A stretch of 33,689 nt of DNA. It comes from Nocardia seriolae NBRC 15557 (lineage in GTDB: Bacteria > Actinomycetota > Actinomycetes > Mycobacteriales > Mycobacteriaceae). Position numbers and translations under genes: made by a program. This document shows positions 9,001-16,274 of the stretch, in pieces. A model generated the notes under the pieces. It was not told where the DNA came from and did not search any database. It saw nothing but the letters and a program-made list of their open reading frames with translations. Position 1 is the first letter of the stretch; each line of letters begins with the position of its first letter. The stretch covers positions 1 to 33,689 of the forward strand of contig NZ_BJWY01000084.1 in the NCBI RefSeq assembly GCF_007990715.1. The letters run 5' to 3'.

Positions 9001-9163
9001 CGGCGGTTGCGGACAACCTCACCTCCAGCTCAGCGGGGTCGAGCAGGGAACCTGGCCGAATTGTACGTCCGGCGGGCCCGCGATGATCTTCATTGCGCGA
9101 CTGCCACCCGGCCGAACGCCCATTCGGCGCTCCGGCGAACCCGCCCGGGGCCGGGTCGATCAC
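6038..9163 (-). CDS. Large AAA/STAND-type ATPase transcriptional regulator
   Basis: A 1041-residue protein with an N-terminal P-loop ATPase: Walker A GEAGIGKT at 81-88 and Walker B LLIVLDD at 165-171. A long alanine/arginine-rich helical (TPR-like) region fills the centre. There is no LuxR helix-turn-helix at the C-terminus. Instead the end carries the conserved block seen in many actinobacterial ATPase regulators: DSKGL-like DCKGLHDIARLLARPG, AFGLGGRPRRTGSPVERAR, HPELGRHLRLSIKTGTVCCY. Such proteins are thought to be signal-gated regulators, here probably of the downstream cupin/small protein/amidase genes. The GTG at 9163 is the furthest start; a later one is possible because the first 50 residues look unstructured. 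Confidence 0.82.
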   Translation of the reverse strand: MIDPAPGGFAGAPNGRSAGWQSRNEDHRGPAGRTIRPGSLLDPAELEVRLSATAAPGTTATVVARLEAVRSGGGGLVLLTGEAGIGKTFRARAWAEAAESAGFTTVWATAQPGAPAYWPWIQVLRAMSAAEILRDVDESLDLRARFELFEQVTVELAAAAAKTPLLIVLDDMHRADIASLRLLQYLAGSVRRLRILLVATLRPASEADGWAEVLAIAETLPVAPLPEAEVARMLAAATGETADPLAVQRILLRTGGNAFFVRELVGLVAHDPGALEQLPETVRAVVAARVADRSASCRRLLAVMAVLGTAAPLRRVVDAFAEPAPVVADLLDEAVAAGLLTLDDGVTVRFVHEIVRDAVYGNLPTAHRLYWHGVIADRMASEPDPEPAAIAEHWRLAGPEHAAESGRWWQRAGDERLSALAYEDAARCYERASESPGDTGIRQLRLGDACLATGDTARARAAYLDAVATGRRDQDPDLVAAGALGLGSGPAGFEVALHDREQVSALEDALTLLPAEPGATRATVLARLSVALTYPTDGSRRAELADSALRTASAAGDEAALAAALAARCDVRSGPEHVAERLADAERIIEIAQRRRDASLELVGRRMRIVARLELGDMAGFTEDARQFELLARALRQPLYLWYGPLWRAMTALAAGSFPQCAHALSEAARLGASAGSANAYVLTSTLRWCLAVDSGDRDDLEVVGRLLDEIDAVWVVFTKALVAVQLGHIDEARTLLDIAARERDALPRDGNWLATVAQVAEALGSVGPHPIAGWVYEQLLPFAGLFVVEGIGAVLRGSVERHLGLAATALGRNEIAAAHFERALRANRGLGAPLLVAKTIADARRAPATVPPVAADARFAREGELWQLAFGGHTATVRDCKGLHDIARLLARPGVPVPALDLVTAPGHSGANAENLHEPGDLGELIDDRARREYRRRLSELEQQADAADLAGDGDRSARIAAERAALLAQLSAAFGLGGRPRRTGSPVERARTTATARIRDAIRRVAAAHPELGRHLRLSIKTGTVCCYEPDGEVRWLTS

Positions 9164-9259
9164 TCCGGCACGACCCTCGATTCCGGGATCTCCGAGGTCC
9201 CCACTGGTATCCGAACGGGCCGCGGGTCGGCGTGACCGGCACGGCAGCGGTTGCCCGGT

Positions 9260-10765
9260 TCAGTTGTCGCGCAGGGCGATCAGGCCGGGGAGGACGCCGA
9301 GATATGCGGTGCCGTTGGGGCCGATCGCGATTCCGGCGTAGTTGTTGTTGAAGCCGGGGCCGGTCCCGGCCAACTGCTTCCAGACCGTGGCACCGGTGCG
9401 GAAGTCCAGGGCCGTGAGGTACCAGGGATCGCTGACCTCGGTGCCCTTCGTATAGGTGTAGACCAGGCCGGTGGCCAGGGACAGTTTGGGCACGACCGTC
9501 GGGGCGGCTTCGGTGGTGTTGGTCCAGACCTGGTGGCAGCCATTGCCGTCGGGGTCGATGTCGATACGGGCCAGGCCTGGTGTGGTGGTCTTGCCGAGCA
9601 GGGCGGCCTCGGGTCCGGTGTAGCCGTAATTGTTCTCGACGATCAGGGAGTTTCCGGCACTGATGAGCGAGTTCTCGGTGTCGCTCGCGCCCGCGCCGAA
9701 CACCGGGACCGCGCACACCTGCCGTTGCGCCGCCCCGGGCGCGGTGCGATAGACGACCACGTTCATCGGGTCCGCATTGTCGGTGATGGCGACGTAGCCG
9801 CCGGACAGGATGGTCGGAGTGGTGCCGGTGCCGTCGTCGACCTGGCCCGGCTTGTGCTGTCCGCTATTGGCATACGTGACGCGCCAAGTGATGCCGGGCG
9901 CGCCGCCGGGGCCGGCGTCGAAGCGCAGCAGTTCCCGGTTGGTGACGATGTAGACGTCACCCTCATTGCCGACCGCGAAGGAGTTCTCGATCTCGCCGTC
10001 CGCGCCGTCACCGAGCCGGATCGCCTGTGCCGCACCGGTGTTCAGATCCAGCGTGCCGACCACGCCGTCGGTGCGGGCGACGAACCACAGCAGGCCGTTG
10101 CTGTCGGGCAGCGCCGAGTTGAAGGTCTCGCCGGGGCGCAGCACGTCGGTCAGGTCGTAGTCGCGGGCCAGGGTGAAGCCGTCGCCGCCGCTGTTCTCGG
10201 TGAAGACCCGGATGTGGCCGTCCCGCGAGGCGATGACCGCGCGGTCCTGGTTGTCCAGATAGAAGTAGGCCCCGCCGGTGAAGTTACCGAACGCGCCCGG
10301 ACGCAGGAAAGCGCCCGGATCACCCGGTAGGGCGCTGCGGCCCAGCACATTCAGGGTGACCGGGTCGAGCAGGTAGAGCGCCGGGTTCGGGCCGATGCAG
10401 GTGGTCACCAGGCGACCGGCGCGATCGAAGGCGATGGACCCGCATTCGCCGCCGACCACCGCCGACACCACCCGGATATCGTGGCCGAGCGGGCCTGGCC
10501 GGGTGTTGGTATTGCTCATCCATCCGTCGTCGTGGATGCCGGAGTTGCCGTTGGGCGCCAGGTACGGATGCTGCGGAACCGGCGGCACATCGGTGATCGG
10601 TTGCGCGACGGCCGCGGCGCCGATGAATCCGGGCGGCGCGGCGGGTACGGCGGGCACGGGGATGGCGGTGGCGGTACCGGCCGCCGCGGCGAGCAGTCCC
10701 GCCGTGGCGGTGAGCAACCCGGCCGTGGAACCGCCGACCACGCTGCCCCGCAGGCTATTTCGCAC
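9260..10765 (-). CDS. Exported beta-propeller-like (PQQ-like) protein
   Basis: I chose GTG 10765, which overlaps the stop of the upstream sulfatase gene by 11 bp; a longer reading to 10834 adds only a low-complexity Ser/Thr/Pro stretch. The product (about 501 residues) starts with an alanine-rich export segment (STAGLLTATAGLLAAAAGTA) and a proline-rich linker. The body holds repeated blade-like motifs: GSIAFDRAGRLVTTCIG, GTLDLNTGAAQAIRLGDG, LTALDFRTGATVWKQLAG, IAIGPNGTAYLGVLPGLIAL. These resemble PQQ/quinoprotein or YVTN-type beta-propellers. No enzyme residues are evident; it may be a periplasmic binding or scaffold partner for the cotranscribed sulfatase. Confidence 0.75.
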   Translation of the reverse strand: MRNSLRGSVVGGSTAGLLTATAGLLAAAAGTATAIPVPAVPAAPPGFIGAAAVAQPITDVPPVPQHPYLAPNGNSGIHDDGWMSNTNTRPGPLGHDIRVVSAVVGGECGSIAFDRAGRLVTTCIGPNPALYLLDPVTLNVLGRSALPGDPGAFLRPGAFGNFTGGAYFYLDNQDRAVIASRDGHIRVFTENSGGDGFTLARDYDLTDVLRPGETFNSALPDSNGLLWFVARTDGVVGTLDLNTGAAQAIRLGDGADGEIENSFAVGNEGDVYIVTNRELLRFDAGPGGAPGITWRVTYANSGQHKPGQVDDGTGTTPTILSGGYVAITDNADPMNVVVYRTAPGAAQRQVCAVPVFGAGASDTENSLISAGNSLIVENNYGYTGPEAALLGKTTTPGLARIDIDPDGNGCHQVWTNTTEAAPTVVPKLSLATGLVYTYTKGTEVSDPWYLTALDFRTGATVWKQLAGTGPGFNNNYAGIAIGPNGTAYLGVLPGLIALRDN

Positions 10766-12401
10766 CGATGCCGTCCCGCAGGAAGTCGGAGAGCTGCTCG
10801 CCGAAGGGTTTCGCGGTCTGGGTGTTGTAGTCATTCCATCCGTCCTGCTGCGCCTGTCGCAGATAGGAGGGTAGCGGCTGGTGCAGTTCGGTTTCGATCG
10901 CCTGATCGTGCAGGCGGCTCATGGTGTCGCGCAGCCCGCCTCCGATGGCGGCGGTGTTGTCGAGCTCGAGCTGGCCGTCGCGGGTCGAGTAGTCGTAGAG
11001 CTCGTATTCCTCGGGCTGCGCGGTGTCGATCTGCGGGGAGCCGGGGAGCCAGTGCGAATAGCGGACGAACTTGGCGTCGGTGGTCCGCAGGGCGATGACG
11101 TGGCCGGGGGCGTCGTCGTTGAATCGCACGGCCGCCTCCTCGATGGAGTGCTCGTCGGTGGTGTGCAGCACCCACGGCCGCCCGGCCGCGCCCGGATCCC
11201 GTGCGAGAGTGGCGATATCGTGTCGTCCGGCCAGGTGCGCGTACCGGTCGTCGGAGCGCCAGCCGGAGCCGCCGGTGCCGATGGTGAGCAGCAGGGCGGC
11301 GATGTCGATGCTGAAGGTCAGCTGTTCGCGGGTACCCGGCTGCGGGGTGAGCAGGCCGCGCGGATCGTGCACGAACAGCGGGACCCGGATGGCCTCGTCG
11401 TAAGCGCCACCGCCCTTGCCGTGCAGGCCGTGCGATCCCGCGTAGTCACCGTGATCGGAGGTGAACACCACGACGGTATTGGCGGCGACCTCGGGCTGGG
11501 CCGCCAATTCGGTGAGTACACGCCCGATCTGGAGGTCGACCTGCTGCTGGAACCACAGGTACAGATTGCGCAGATCGATCCATTCCTGGTCCGCGCCGGG
11601 CGTCCCGTAGGGCGCCAGCCCGAAGGTCACCGCCGACACTTCGACCAGGGCCTTCTGCAATCGCGGCTTGCGGGAGAGCTGCTCGATGGTCTCGAAGTTG
11701 CCCGGCAGGTCGTTGATCCAGCGCGGAATGTCGTACTGCGCCAGCGTGCGTCGCGTCCAGCGCGGCCACCACTGGATGTCGTGCGGGTTCACCAGCGAGA
11801 CCGTCGTGCACCAGGGCCCCTGTGCCGCATCGTTGTTGAACCAGTCGACGAACTGGTCGACGATGCGGCCGTCCATCTGCAGGCCCTGTTCGGGTGCGCC
11901 GTTGGGGGAGGGGTAGGTGCCGCCGTCGAAGCCGTAGCGGTCCAGCCCGCCCGGGGTGGTGTCGGCGTAGTGGCCCAGATGCCATTTGCCCCACCAGCTG
12001 GTGCGGTAGCCCTGTTCGCGCAGCATCGTGCCCCAGGTCGGGAAGGCCGCCGCCAGTTCGGATTGCGAGGTCGACAGCACCCCGGCGTGGTGGGAGTACA
12101 GGCCCGTCAGCAGTGCGCCGCGCGAGGGCGTGCAGTCGTTGGCCGCGGTGTAGTGCTGCTCGAACGAGACCGACTTGTTCCGCAGCGCGGCGATATTCGG
12201 CAGGATCGTGTCCAGCACGGACTGCTCGGGGAACCACATCGGGGCGCGCATCTCGTCGACGATCACGACCAGGATATTGGGCTTGTCCCGGCGATTGTCC
12301 AGGCGGCTCGGCGTCGCGGCCGCGGGCCCGGCGGCGGCCACCGCGGCGGCGGTCGCCCCGGCCATCGCGCCGGTGCCGAAAAAGCCTCTTCTGCTGATCA
12401 T
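10755..12401 (-). CDS. Tat-exported sulfatase (formylglycine-dependent type)
   Basis: The 548-residue product starts at ATG 12401, preceded by GGAGG at a good distance and overlapping the dehalogenase stop as ATGA. The N-terminus ISRRGFFGTGAMAGA is a twin-arginine signal followed by an alanine-rich stretch. Cys90 in CTPSRGALLTG is the site converted to formylglycine by a sulfatase-maturing enzyme, and VIVDEMRAP (about 47-55) and the later SDHGDYAGSHGLHGKGG provide metal and catalytic residues. It should hydrolyse a sulfate or, less likely, a phosphonate ester in the cell envelope. Folded-state export matches the need for cofactor maturation in the cytoplasm. Substrate unknown; choline- or aryl-type esters are possible. 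Confidence 0.92.
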   Translation of the reverse strand: MISRRGFFGTGAMAGATAAAVAAAGPAAATPSRLDNRRDKPNILVVIVDEMRAPMWFPEQSVLDTILPNIAALRNKSVSFEQHYTAANDCTPSRGALLTGLYSHHAGVLSTSQSELAAAFPTWGTMLREQGYRTSWWGKWHLGHYADTTPGGLDRYGFDGGTYPSPNGAPEQGLQMDGRIVDQFVDWFNNDAAQGPWCTTVSLVNPHDIQWWPRWTRRTLAQYDIPRWINDLPGNFETIEQLSRKPRLQKALVEVSAVTFGLAPYGTPGADQEWIDLRNLYLWFQQQVDLQIGRVLTELAAQPEVAANTVVVFTSDHGDYAGSHGLHGKGGGAYDEAIRVPLFVHDPRGLLTPQPGTREQLTFSIDIAALLLTIGTGGSGWRSDDRYAHLAGRHDIATLARDPGAAGRPWVLHTTDEHSIEEAAVRFNDDAPGHVIALRTTDAKFVRYSHWLPGSPQIDTAQPEEYELYDYSTRDGQLELDNTAAIGGGLRDTMSRLHDQAIETELHQPLPSYLRQAQQDGWNDYNTQTAKPFGEQLSDFLRDGIGAK

Positions 12402-13345
12402 TTCGTGGAACCTCCGGTGACGTCGGACGCCGGGTTGGCGGCGATGAACTCGCGCACCAGGGCGGCGAGTTGCGGGCCGCGGTCCTCCTGCAGGAAGTGG
12501 CCGCCGCCGAGGACGGTGGTGTGCGGCTGTCCGGCCGCGCCGGGCACCTTCTCCTGGAACACCCGATGGCCGCCCGCGGTGATCGGATCGCCGTCGGAGA
12601 AGGCGGTGAGGACCGGTTTCGCGAAGTGCGCCAACCGTTCCCAGGCCGCGCGATTGGCCGGGGCGGCGGGATCGTCGGGACGGGTGGGCACCAGGAGCGG
12701 GAAGGCCCGCGCGCCCGCCTTGTAGCTCTCGTCCGGGAACGGCGCGTCGTAGGCCGCCACCACGTCGGGAGTCAGCTCGGTGCGGCAGCCGCCCGCGACG
12801 ATCCCGCCGACCGGGAACGACGGCGTCTGCTGGGAGAACCGCTGCCAGGCGGCGAAGGACTCGGTGAGTTTCGCGTCGCCGGTGGGCAGTCCGGTATTGG
12901 CGACGACGACCCGGGCGAATCGGTCGGGATGCTCGGCGACCAGCCGCAATCCGAGCAGACCGCCCCAGTCCTGGCAGACCAGCGTGATCCCCGACAGGTC
13001 CAGGTGGTCGAACAGCGCCTCGCGCAGCCATTCGACGTGGCGGGCATAGCTGTAGTCCGCACGCTCGGCGGGCTTGTCGCTGCGCCCGAAACCGATGAGA
13101 TCCGGTGCGACACACCGCAATCCGCCGACCACTAGGACCGGGATAATCCTCCGGTAAAGGAAGCTCCACGAGGGTTCGCCGTGCAGCAGCAGGACGACCT
13201 CGCCATCGCGGGGTCCCTCGTCGAGATAGTGGGTTCGCAGGCGGGTATCGCTCCCGTCTCCGGCCGCGACCTCGAGATAGTGCGGTCCGAAGGGAAAGTC
13301 GGGCAGGTCGGCGAACCGCTCGTCCGGTGTCCGCAATGCGTGCAT
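12398..13345 (-). CDS. Haloalkane dehalogenase (DhlA-like alpha/beta hydrolase)
   Basis: The 315-residue protein from ATG 13345 begins MHALRTPDERFADLPDFPF, like Xanthobacter DhlA and relatives. HGEPSW (55-60) forms the oxyanion side, Asp126 in CQDWGG is the expected nucleophile, and Trp127 with Trp167 (FAAW) correspond to the two halide-stabilising tryptophans of subfamily I. An acid in AFSDGDP (about 251-253) and His283 in GGGHFLQED complete the triad. Such enzymes release halide from haloalkanes by hydrolysis. It is the first gene of a three-gene overlapping operon with sulfatase and propeller genes, divergent from a TetR regulator. Dehalogenase is better supported than a generic hydrolase, but activity is inferred. 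Confidence 0.88.
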   Translation of the reverse strand: MHALRTPDERFADLPDFPFGPHYLEVAAGDGSDTRLRTHYLDEGPRDGEVVLLLHGEPSWSFLYRRIIPVLVVGGLRCVAPDLIGFGRSDKPAERADYSYARHVEWLREALFDHLDLSGITLVCQDWGGLLGLRLVAEHPDRFARVVVANTGLPTGDAKLTESFAAWQRFSQQTPSFPVGGIVAGGCRTELTPDVVAAYDAPFPDESYKAGARAFPLLVPTRPDDPAAPANRAAWERLAHFAKPVLTAFSDGDPITAGGHRVFQEKVPGAAGQPHTTVLGGGHFLQEDRGPQLAALVREFIAANPASDVTGGSTK

Positions 13346-13365
13346 GTCGCCGACCCTAAATGTAT

Positions 13366-13382
13366 TTGCATGATCTGTGCAA
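13366..13382. promoter_or_regulatory. Palindrome, candidate TetR operator
   Basis: TTGCA (13366-13370) and TGCAA (13378-13382) are perfect inverted repeats separated by 7 bp, midway between the divergent dehalogenase and TetR starts (13345 and 13414). Size and position suit a TetR dimer site controlling both promoters. Confidence 0.45.
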
Positions 13383-13413
13383 CTAGTGGTTTTTCTGTGT
13401 AGGGTTGCCGACG

Positions 13414-13971
13414 ATGGACGGACGCACAGCACGCGCGGCAAGGAACCGCCAAGCGGTCCTCGAGGCCGCCCTGGCGCTCATCGACGAGGGCAGTCTCCAG
13501 CCCACCGCGCAGGCGGTGGCCGAGCGCGCCGGCGTCGCCACCCGGTCGGTGTACCACCACTTCCGGGACCTGGAAACGCTGTATCTCGATGCCGCGCAGA
13601 CCCAGATCGCCAGGCACTGGATCGTGCTCCTGGAACCGGTCACCGGCGATCTGTGCGAGCGCATCGACGCCCTGGTCACGCTGCGGTCCGGCCTGTTCGA
13701 GAAGATCACGAGCACCCGCCGCGCGGCGCTGCTGCGCGAACACGAATCGATGGTGCTCTCCGAGCGCTTGAACGAGGGCCGCGCCGCGCTGCGCGCCCAC
13801 CTGCGCACGCATCTGCCCGAGCTCGATGCCCTCGACCCCGCCGCCCGCGAGGCCGCCTTCGCGATCGGTTCGTGGGAGACCTGGGATGTGCTGCGCCGCC
13901 ATCAATCCCTCCCCGTCACTGCGGCCCGTGCCGCCGTGGTGACCGTCCTGACCCGCCTGCTCGTCGATTGA
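13414..13971 (+). CDS. TetR family transcriptional regulator
   Basis: A 185-residue TetR-type regulator. The N-terminal helix-turn-helix is clear: AVAERAGVATRSVYHHFRDL. I chose ATG 13414 because AGGG at 13401-13404 sits nine bases upstream; a TTG at 13405 is the alternative. The ligand-binding part (about residues 60-185) carries no diagnostic residues. It diverges from the dehalogenase-sulfatase-propeller operon across 68 bp holding a palindrome, so it most likely represses that operon and itself, responding to a hydrophobic substrate. Intact. Confidence 0.92.
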   Translation: MDGRTARAARNRQAVLEAALALIDEGSLQPTAQAVAERAGVATRSVYHHFRDLETLYLDAAQTQIARHWIVLLEPVTGDLCERIDALVTLRSGLFEKITSTRRAALLREHESMVLSERLNEGRAALRAHLRTHLPELDALDPAAREAAFAIGSWETWDVLRRHQSLPVTAARAAVVTVLTRLLVD

Positions 13972-14003
13972 GTTGACGGCCAGGCGTACCGTGGATCGCT
14001 GTA

Positions 14004-14015
14004 CACACTCGTGTG
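14004..14015. promoter_or_regulatory. Short inverted repeat upstream of the lectin gene
   Basis: CACAC (14004-14008) and GTGTG (14011-14015) form a compact palindrome about 50 bp before the lectin/LysM start. A regulator site is possible, but I see no good promoter pair around it. Confidence 0.25.
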
Positions 14016-14065
14016 CAGCACGTCATTGGTCGAGTGCGAGTGAACCTTCTTCGAAAGGAACAGTC

Positions 14066-14593
14066 GTGAGCGATACCTTGCGGATCGGTGATGAGCTCGG
14101 GCTGGGTCAGTCGCTTCAGAACGGCGGATACTCCCTGACCCTGCAGAACGACGGCAATCTGGTCCTTACCGAACCAGGCAATGAGGTGTGGGCCTCCGGA
14201 ACCCACGGTCAAGATGTGCAACGGGCCGTCATGCAGGAGGACGGCAATTTCGTGCTCTACAAATCCGACGGCAAAGCCGCGTGGTCAACGCAGACCACCG
14301 GCAAGGGTGCCGATCGGATTGTCCTGCAACCGGATCGGAATCTGGTGATGTACGCGGGCGACAAGGCTATCTGGGCCACCCGCACCGCGACCGACACCCC
14401 CACGGCGGCCGGCGAGGTCAGCGCACCGGCCGCTGCCGGACCGCACCCCTACACGGTGCAGCCCGGCGATACCCTCGAAGCGATCGCCGAACACGAGCTC
14501 GGCAGCCGGGACCGCTTCATGGAAATCGTCCGGGCCAATGGCCTCGACAACCCCGACATGATCAGTGTCGGTCAGATCCTGAACATTCCCTGA
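14066..14593 (+). CDS. Bulb-type lectin-LysM domain protein
   Basis: A 175-residue protein from GTG 14066, preceded by AAAGGAA. Residues 1-107 are a monocot mannose-binding (B-lectin) domain with three QxDxNxVxY-type sites: 27-35 ends in Thr instead of Tyr, while 57-65 (QEDGNFVLY) and 88-96 (QPDRNLVMY) are perfect. After an Ala/Thr/Pro linker (about 108-127) a LysM domain follows (HPYTVQPGDTLEAIAEHELG to VGQILNIP). LysM binds N-acetylglucosamine-containing glycans such as peptidoglycan. No signal peptide or membrane segment is present, unusual for a protein with two cell-envelope sugar-binding modules. Non-classical release or action after lysis is inference. A strong hairpin terminates the gene. 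Confidence 0.9.
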   Translation: MSDTLRIGDELGLGQSLQNGGYSLTLQNDGNLVLTEPGNEVWASGTHGQDVQRAVMQEDGNFVLYKSDGKAAWSTQTTGKGADRIVLQPDRNLVMYAGDKAIWATRTATDTPTAAGEVSAPAAAGPHPYTVQPGDTLEAIAEHELGSRDRFMEIVRANGLDNPDMISVGQILNIP

Positions 14594-14626
14594 TCGCGAA
14601 GCCGCAGGTCAGACACTGCGGATAGG

Positions 14627-14661
14627 CGCCGGGTCCGATCCCGATGCGATCGGGCCCGGCG
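14627..14661. terminator. Strong hairpin terminator
   Basis: A 14-bp stem with one mismatch joins 14627-14640 and 14648-14661 across a 7-base loop, between the lectin/LysM gene and a convergent TetR gene. There is no long U-tract, as is common in GC-rich actinobacteria. Confidence 0.65.
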
Positions 14662-14709
14662 TTCCGTAGCGCGGTCGAACCGATTGCCCGACACTGCAAT
14701 TCGCGTGTC

Positions 14710-15297
14710 TCAGTCCCGGACGGTGATCGACAGCCGCGGCTTGGCGGTGTCGCCCGCGCCCGCGACGCGCTCCCAGACGGCGTCGATCATCGGGGCGAGC
14801 AGGAGTTCGCCGAACTGGCCCACCAGGACGTCGACGATCTGGGTGGATTCGCGGCGGGCGGTCGAGGCCTGGCCCGCTTCGCGCAGATTGCCGACCTCGC
14901 GGCGGGTCAGTTCGATGAGCGCTTCCAGCAGGCGCATCTGGGTTTCCGCGGGTTCGAGGATGGCACGGCGCACGTAGTTCACCACCGCGGGGTTGTCGCG
15001 CAACATGATTCGCACGGCCTCGTTGCGGGCGGCGACGTTCTCGCCGGGGGTGCCGGTCAACGGGACCGAGGCGACCGCGGCGGCGAAGTAGTCCACGACC
15101 AGCTGGTCCACCGCCGCGATGAGCCCGGCCTTGGTCTTGAAGTGGTGCTGCACCAGGCCGAGGGTGACATCGGCCTCGGCGGCGACCGCGCGCATCGAGA
15201 CCCGGGACTCGCCGTACTGCGAGAAGAGGTCCATGGCCGCGTTGCGGATGCGCGCCTTGGCGGTCAGGTCGTCATTCGTGGCCCGTGGATTCAGCAC
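14710..15297 (-). CDS. TetR family transcriptional regulator
   Basis: A 195-residue TetR-type protein with N-terminal helix-turn-helix SMRAVAAEADVTLGLVQHHF (about 34-53). The C-terminal part is helical and not diagnostic. It is divergent from the CoA-transferase/acyl-CoA dehydrogenase pair, so it probably senses an acyl-CoA or fatty acid and represses that operon; this is inferred from the arrangement, common for FadR- or KstR-like regulators in this order. Confidence 0.92.
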   Translation of the reverse strand: MLNPRATNDDLTAKARIRNAAMDLFSQYGESRVSMRAVAAEADVTLGLVQHHFKTKAGLIAAVDQLVVDYFAAAVASVPLTGTPGENVAARNEAVRIMLRDNPAVVNYVRRAILEPAETQMRLLEALIELTRREVGNLREAGQASTARRESTQIVDVLVGQFGELLLAPMIDAVWERVAGAGDTAKPRLSITVRD

Positions 15298-15338
15298 AGC
15301 GCCCCTCGGTTCGTCGGCATCAGGCGATTCTACGACGC

Positions 15339-15375
15339 GTAGTAATCAACTATTCTTAAGCAGAGTAACTACTAC
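15339..15375. promoter_or_regulatory. Candidate operator for the divergent TetR
   Basis: GTAGTA (15339-15344) and TACTAC (15370-15375) are perfect inverted repeats arranged symmetrically about CTTAAG (15355-15360). The site lies between the TetR gene and the CoA-transferase promoter. Confidence 0.35.
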
Positions 15376-15377
15376 TG

Positions 15378-15406
15378 TTGACCTGTTGACTATACATACG
15401 TATCGT
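15378..15406 (+). promoter_or_regulatory. Predicted promoter of the CoA-transferase/acyl-CoA dehydrogenase operon
   Basis: TTGACC (15378-15383), a 17-bp spacer and TATCGT (15401-15406) fit a housekeeping promoter. It would give a leader of about 17 bases containing the GGAGG at 15417-15421. Confidence 0.45.
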
Positions 15407-15429
15407 TCGCTGGCATGGAGGATGCAACG

Positions 15430-16263
15430 ATGCTGCCCCTCGCGGGTGTGGAGGTCGTCTCGCTGGCGGTGAATCTGCCCGGCCCGCTGGCCGCAGCCCG
15501 GCTCGCCGAGCTCGGTGCGACGGTCACCAAGGTGGAACCGCCCACCGGCGACCCGCTGGCCGCGGCCGCGCCGGACTGGTACCGCGCGCTGGTCAGCACC
15601 CAGACCGTGGTGACCCTGGACGTCAAGGCCGCCGCCGACCGCGCCAAGCTGGACGACCTGCTGGCCACCGCCGATCTGCTGGTCACCTCCATGCGGCCGA
15701 GCGCGCTGGCGAAACTCGGTCTGGCGCAACCGCAGCAGCGGTTCCCCGAGCTCTCGCTCATCGAAATCGTCGGGCACGCCGACGATCCCGAGGTGCCCGG
15801 CCACGACCTCAACTATCAGGCCGTGCACGCCACCCTCACCCCGCCGCGCATGCCCACGGTCCCCGCCGCCGACATCCTGGGCGCGGAGCGCGCGGTCTCC
15901 ACCGCCCTGGCCGCCCTGGTGGCGCGGGCGAGCACCGGCGTCGGACGACCCTACCGGGTCGCGTTGGAGGAGGCGGCGGCCCGCGCGGGCGATGCCGTGC
16001 GCTACCGGCTCATGGGACCCAATGCCGTGCTCGGTGGCGCGTTCCCCGGCTACGGCATCTACGAGTGCCGCGACGGTTTCGTCGCCCTCGGCGCGGTGGA
16101 GCCGCACTTCTTCATGAACGCGCTGAGCGTTTTCGACGCCGACGGCAGCCACGACGGCTTCCGGAACGCCTTCGCCGACAAGACCATTGCCGAGCTGGAG
16201 GCGATCGCCGCCGCGAACGACCTGCCGCTCAACGGCGTCCGTACCCCCGCCACCGGAAAGTAG
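15430..16263 (+). CDS. CoA transferase family III (CaiB/BaiF, AMACR-like)
   Basis: I chose ATG 15430 because GGAGG stands eight bases upstream; ATG 15415 in the same frame has no ribosome binding site. The 277-residue protein begins LPLAGVEVVSLAVNLPGPLA, the family's opening strand and P-loop-like turn. The VPAADILGAERAVSTALAAL stretch has an aspartate where alpha-methylacyl-CoA racemases and class III CoA transferases carry their catalytic Asp, and YECRDGFVALGAVEPHFF matches the racemase-like subgroup. It is at the short end for the family. It probably activates or racemises a branched acyl-CoA for the dehydrogenase encoded next. Confidence 0.88.
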   Translation: MLPLAGVEVVSLAVNLPGPLAAARLAELGATVTKVEPPTGDPLAAAAPDWYRALVSTQTVVTLDVKAAADRAKLDDLLATADLLVTSMRPSALAKLGLAQPQQRFPELSLIEIVGHADDPEVPGHDLNYQAVHATLTPPRMPTVPAADILGAERAVSTALAALVARASTGVGRPYRVALEEAAARAGDAVRYRLMGPNAVLGGAFPGYGIYECRDGFVALGAVEPHFFMNALSVFDADGSHDGFRNAFADKTIAELEAIAAANDLPLNGVRTPATGK

Positions 16264-16274
16264 AGGTAACGACG

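Noticed and set aside
10881..12725. A 614-codon plus-strand open frame
   Set aside because: Antisense to the sulfatase and dehalogenase genes, which have complete catalytic motifs on the other strand.
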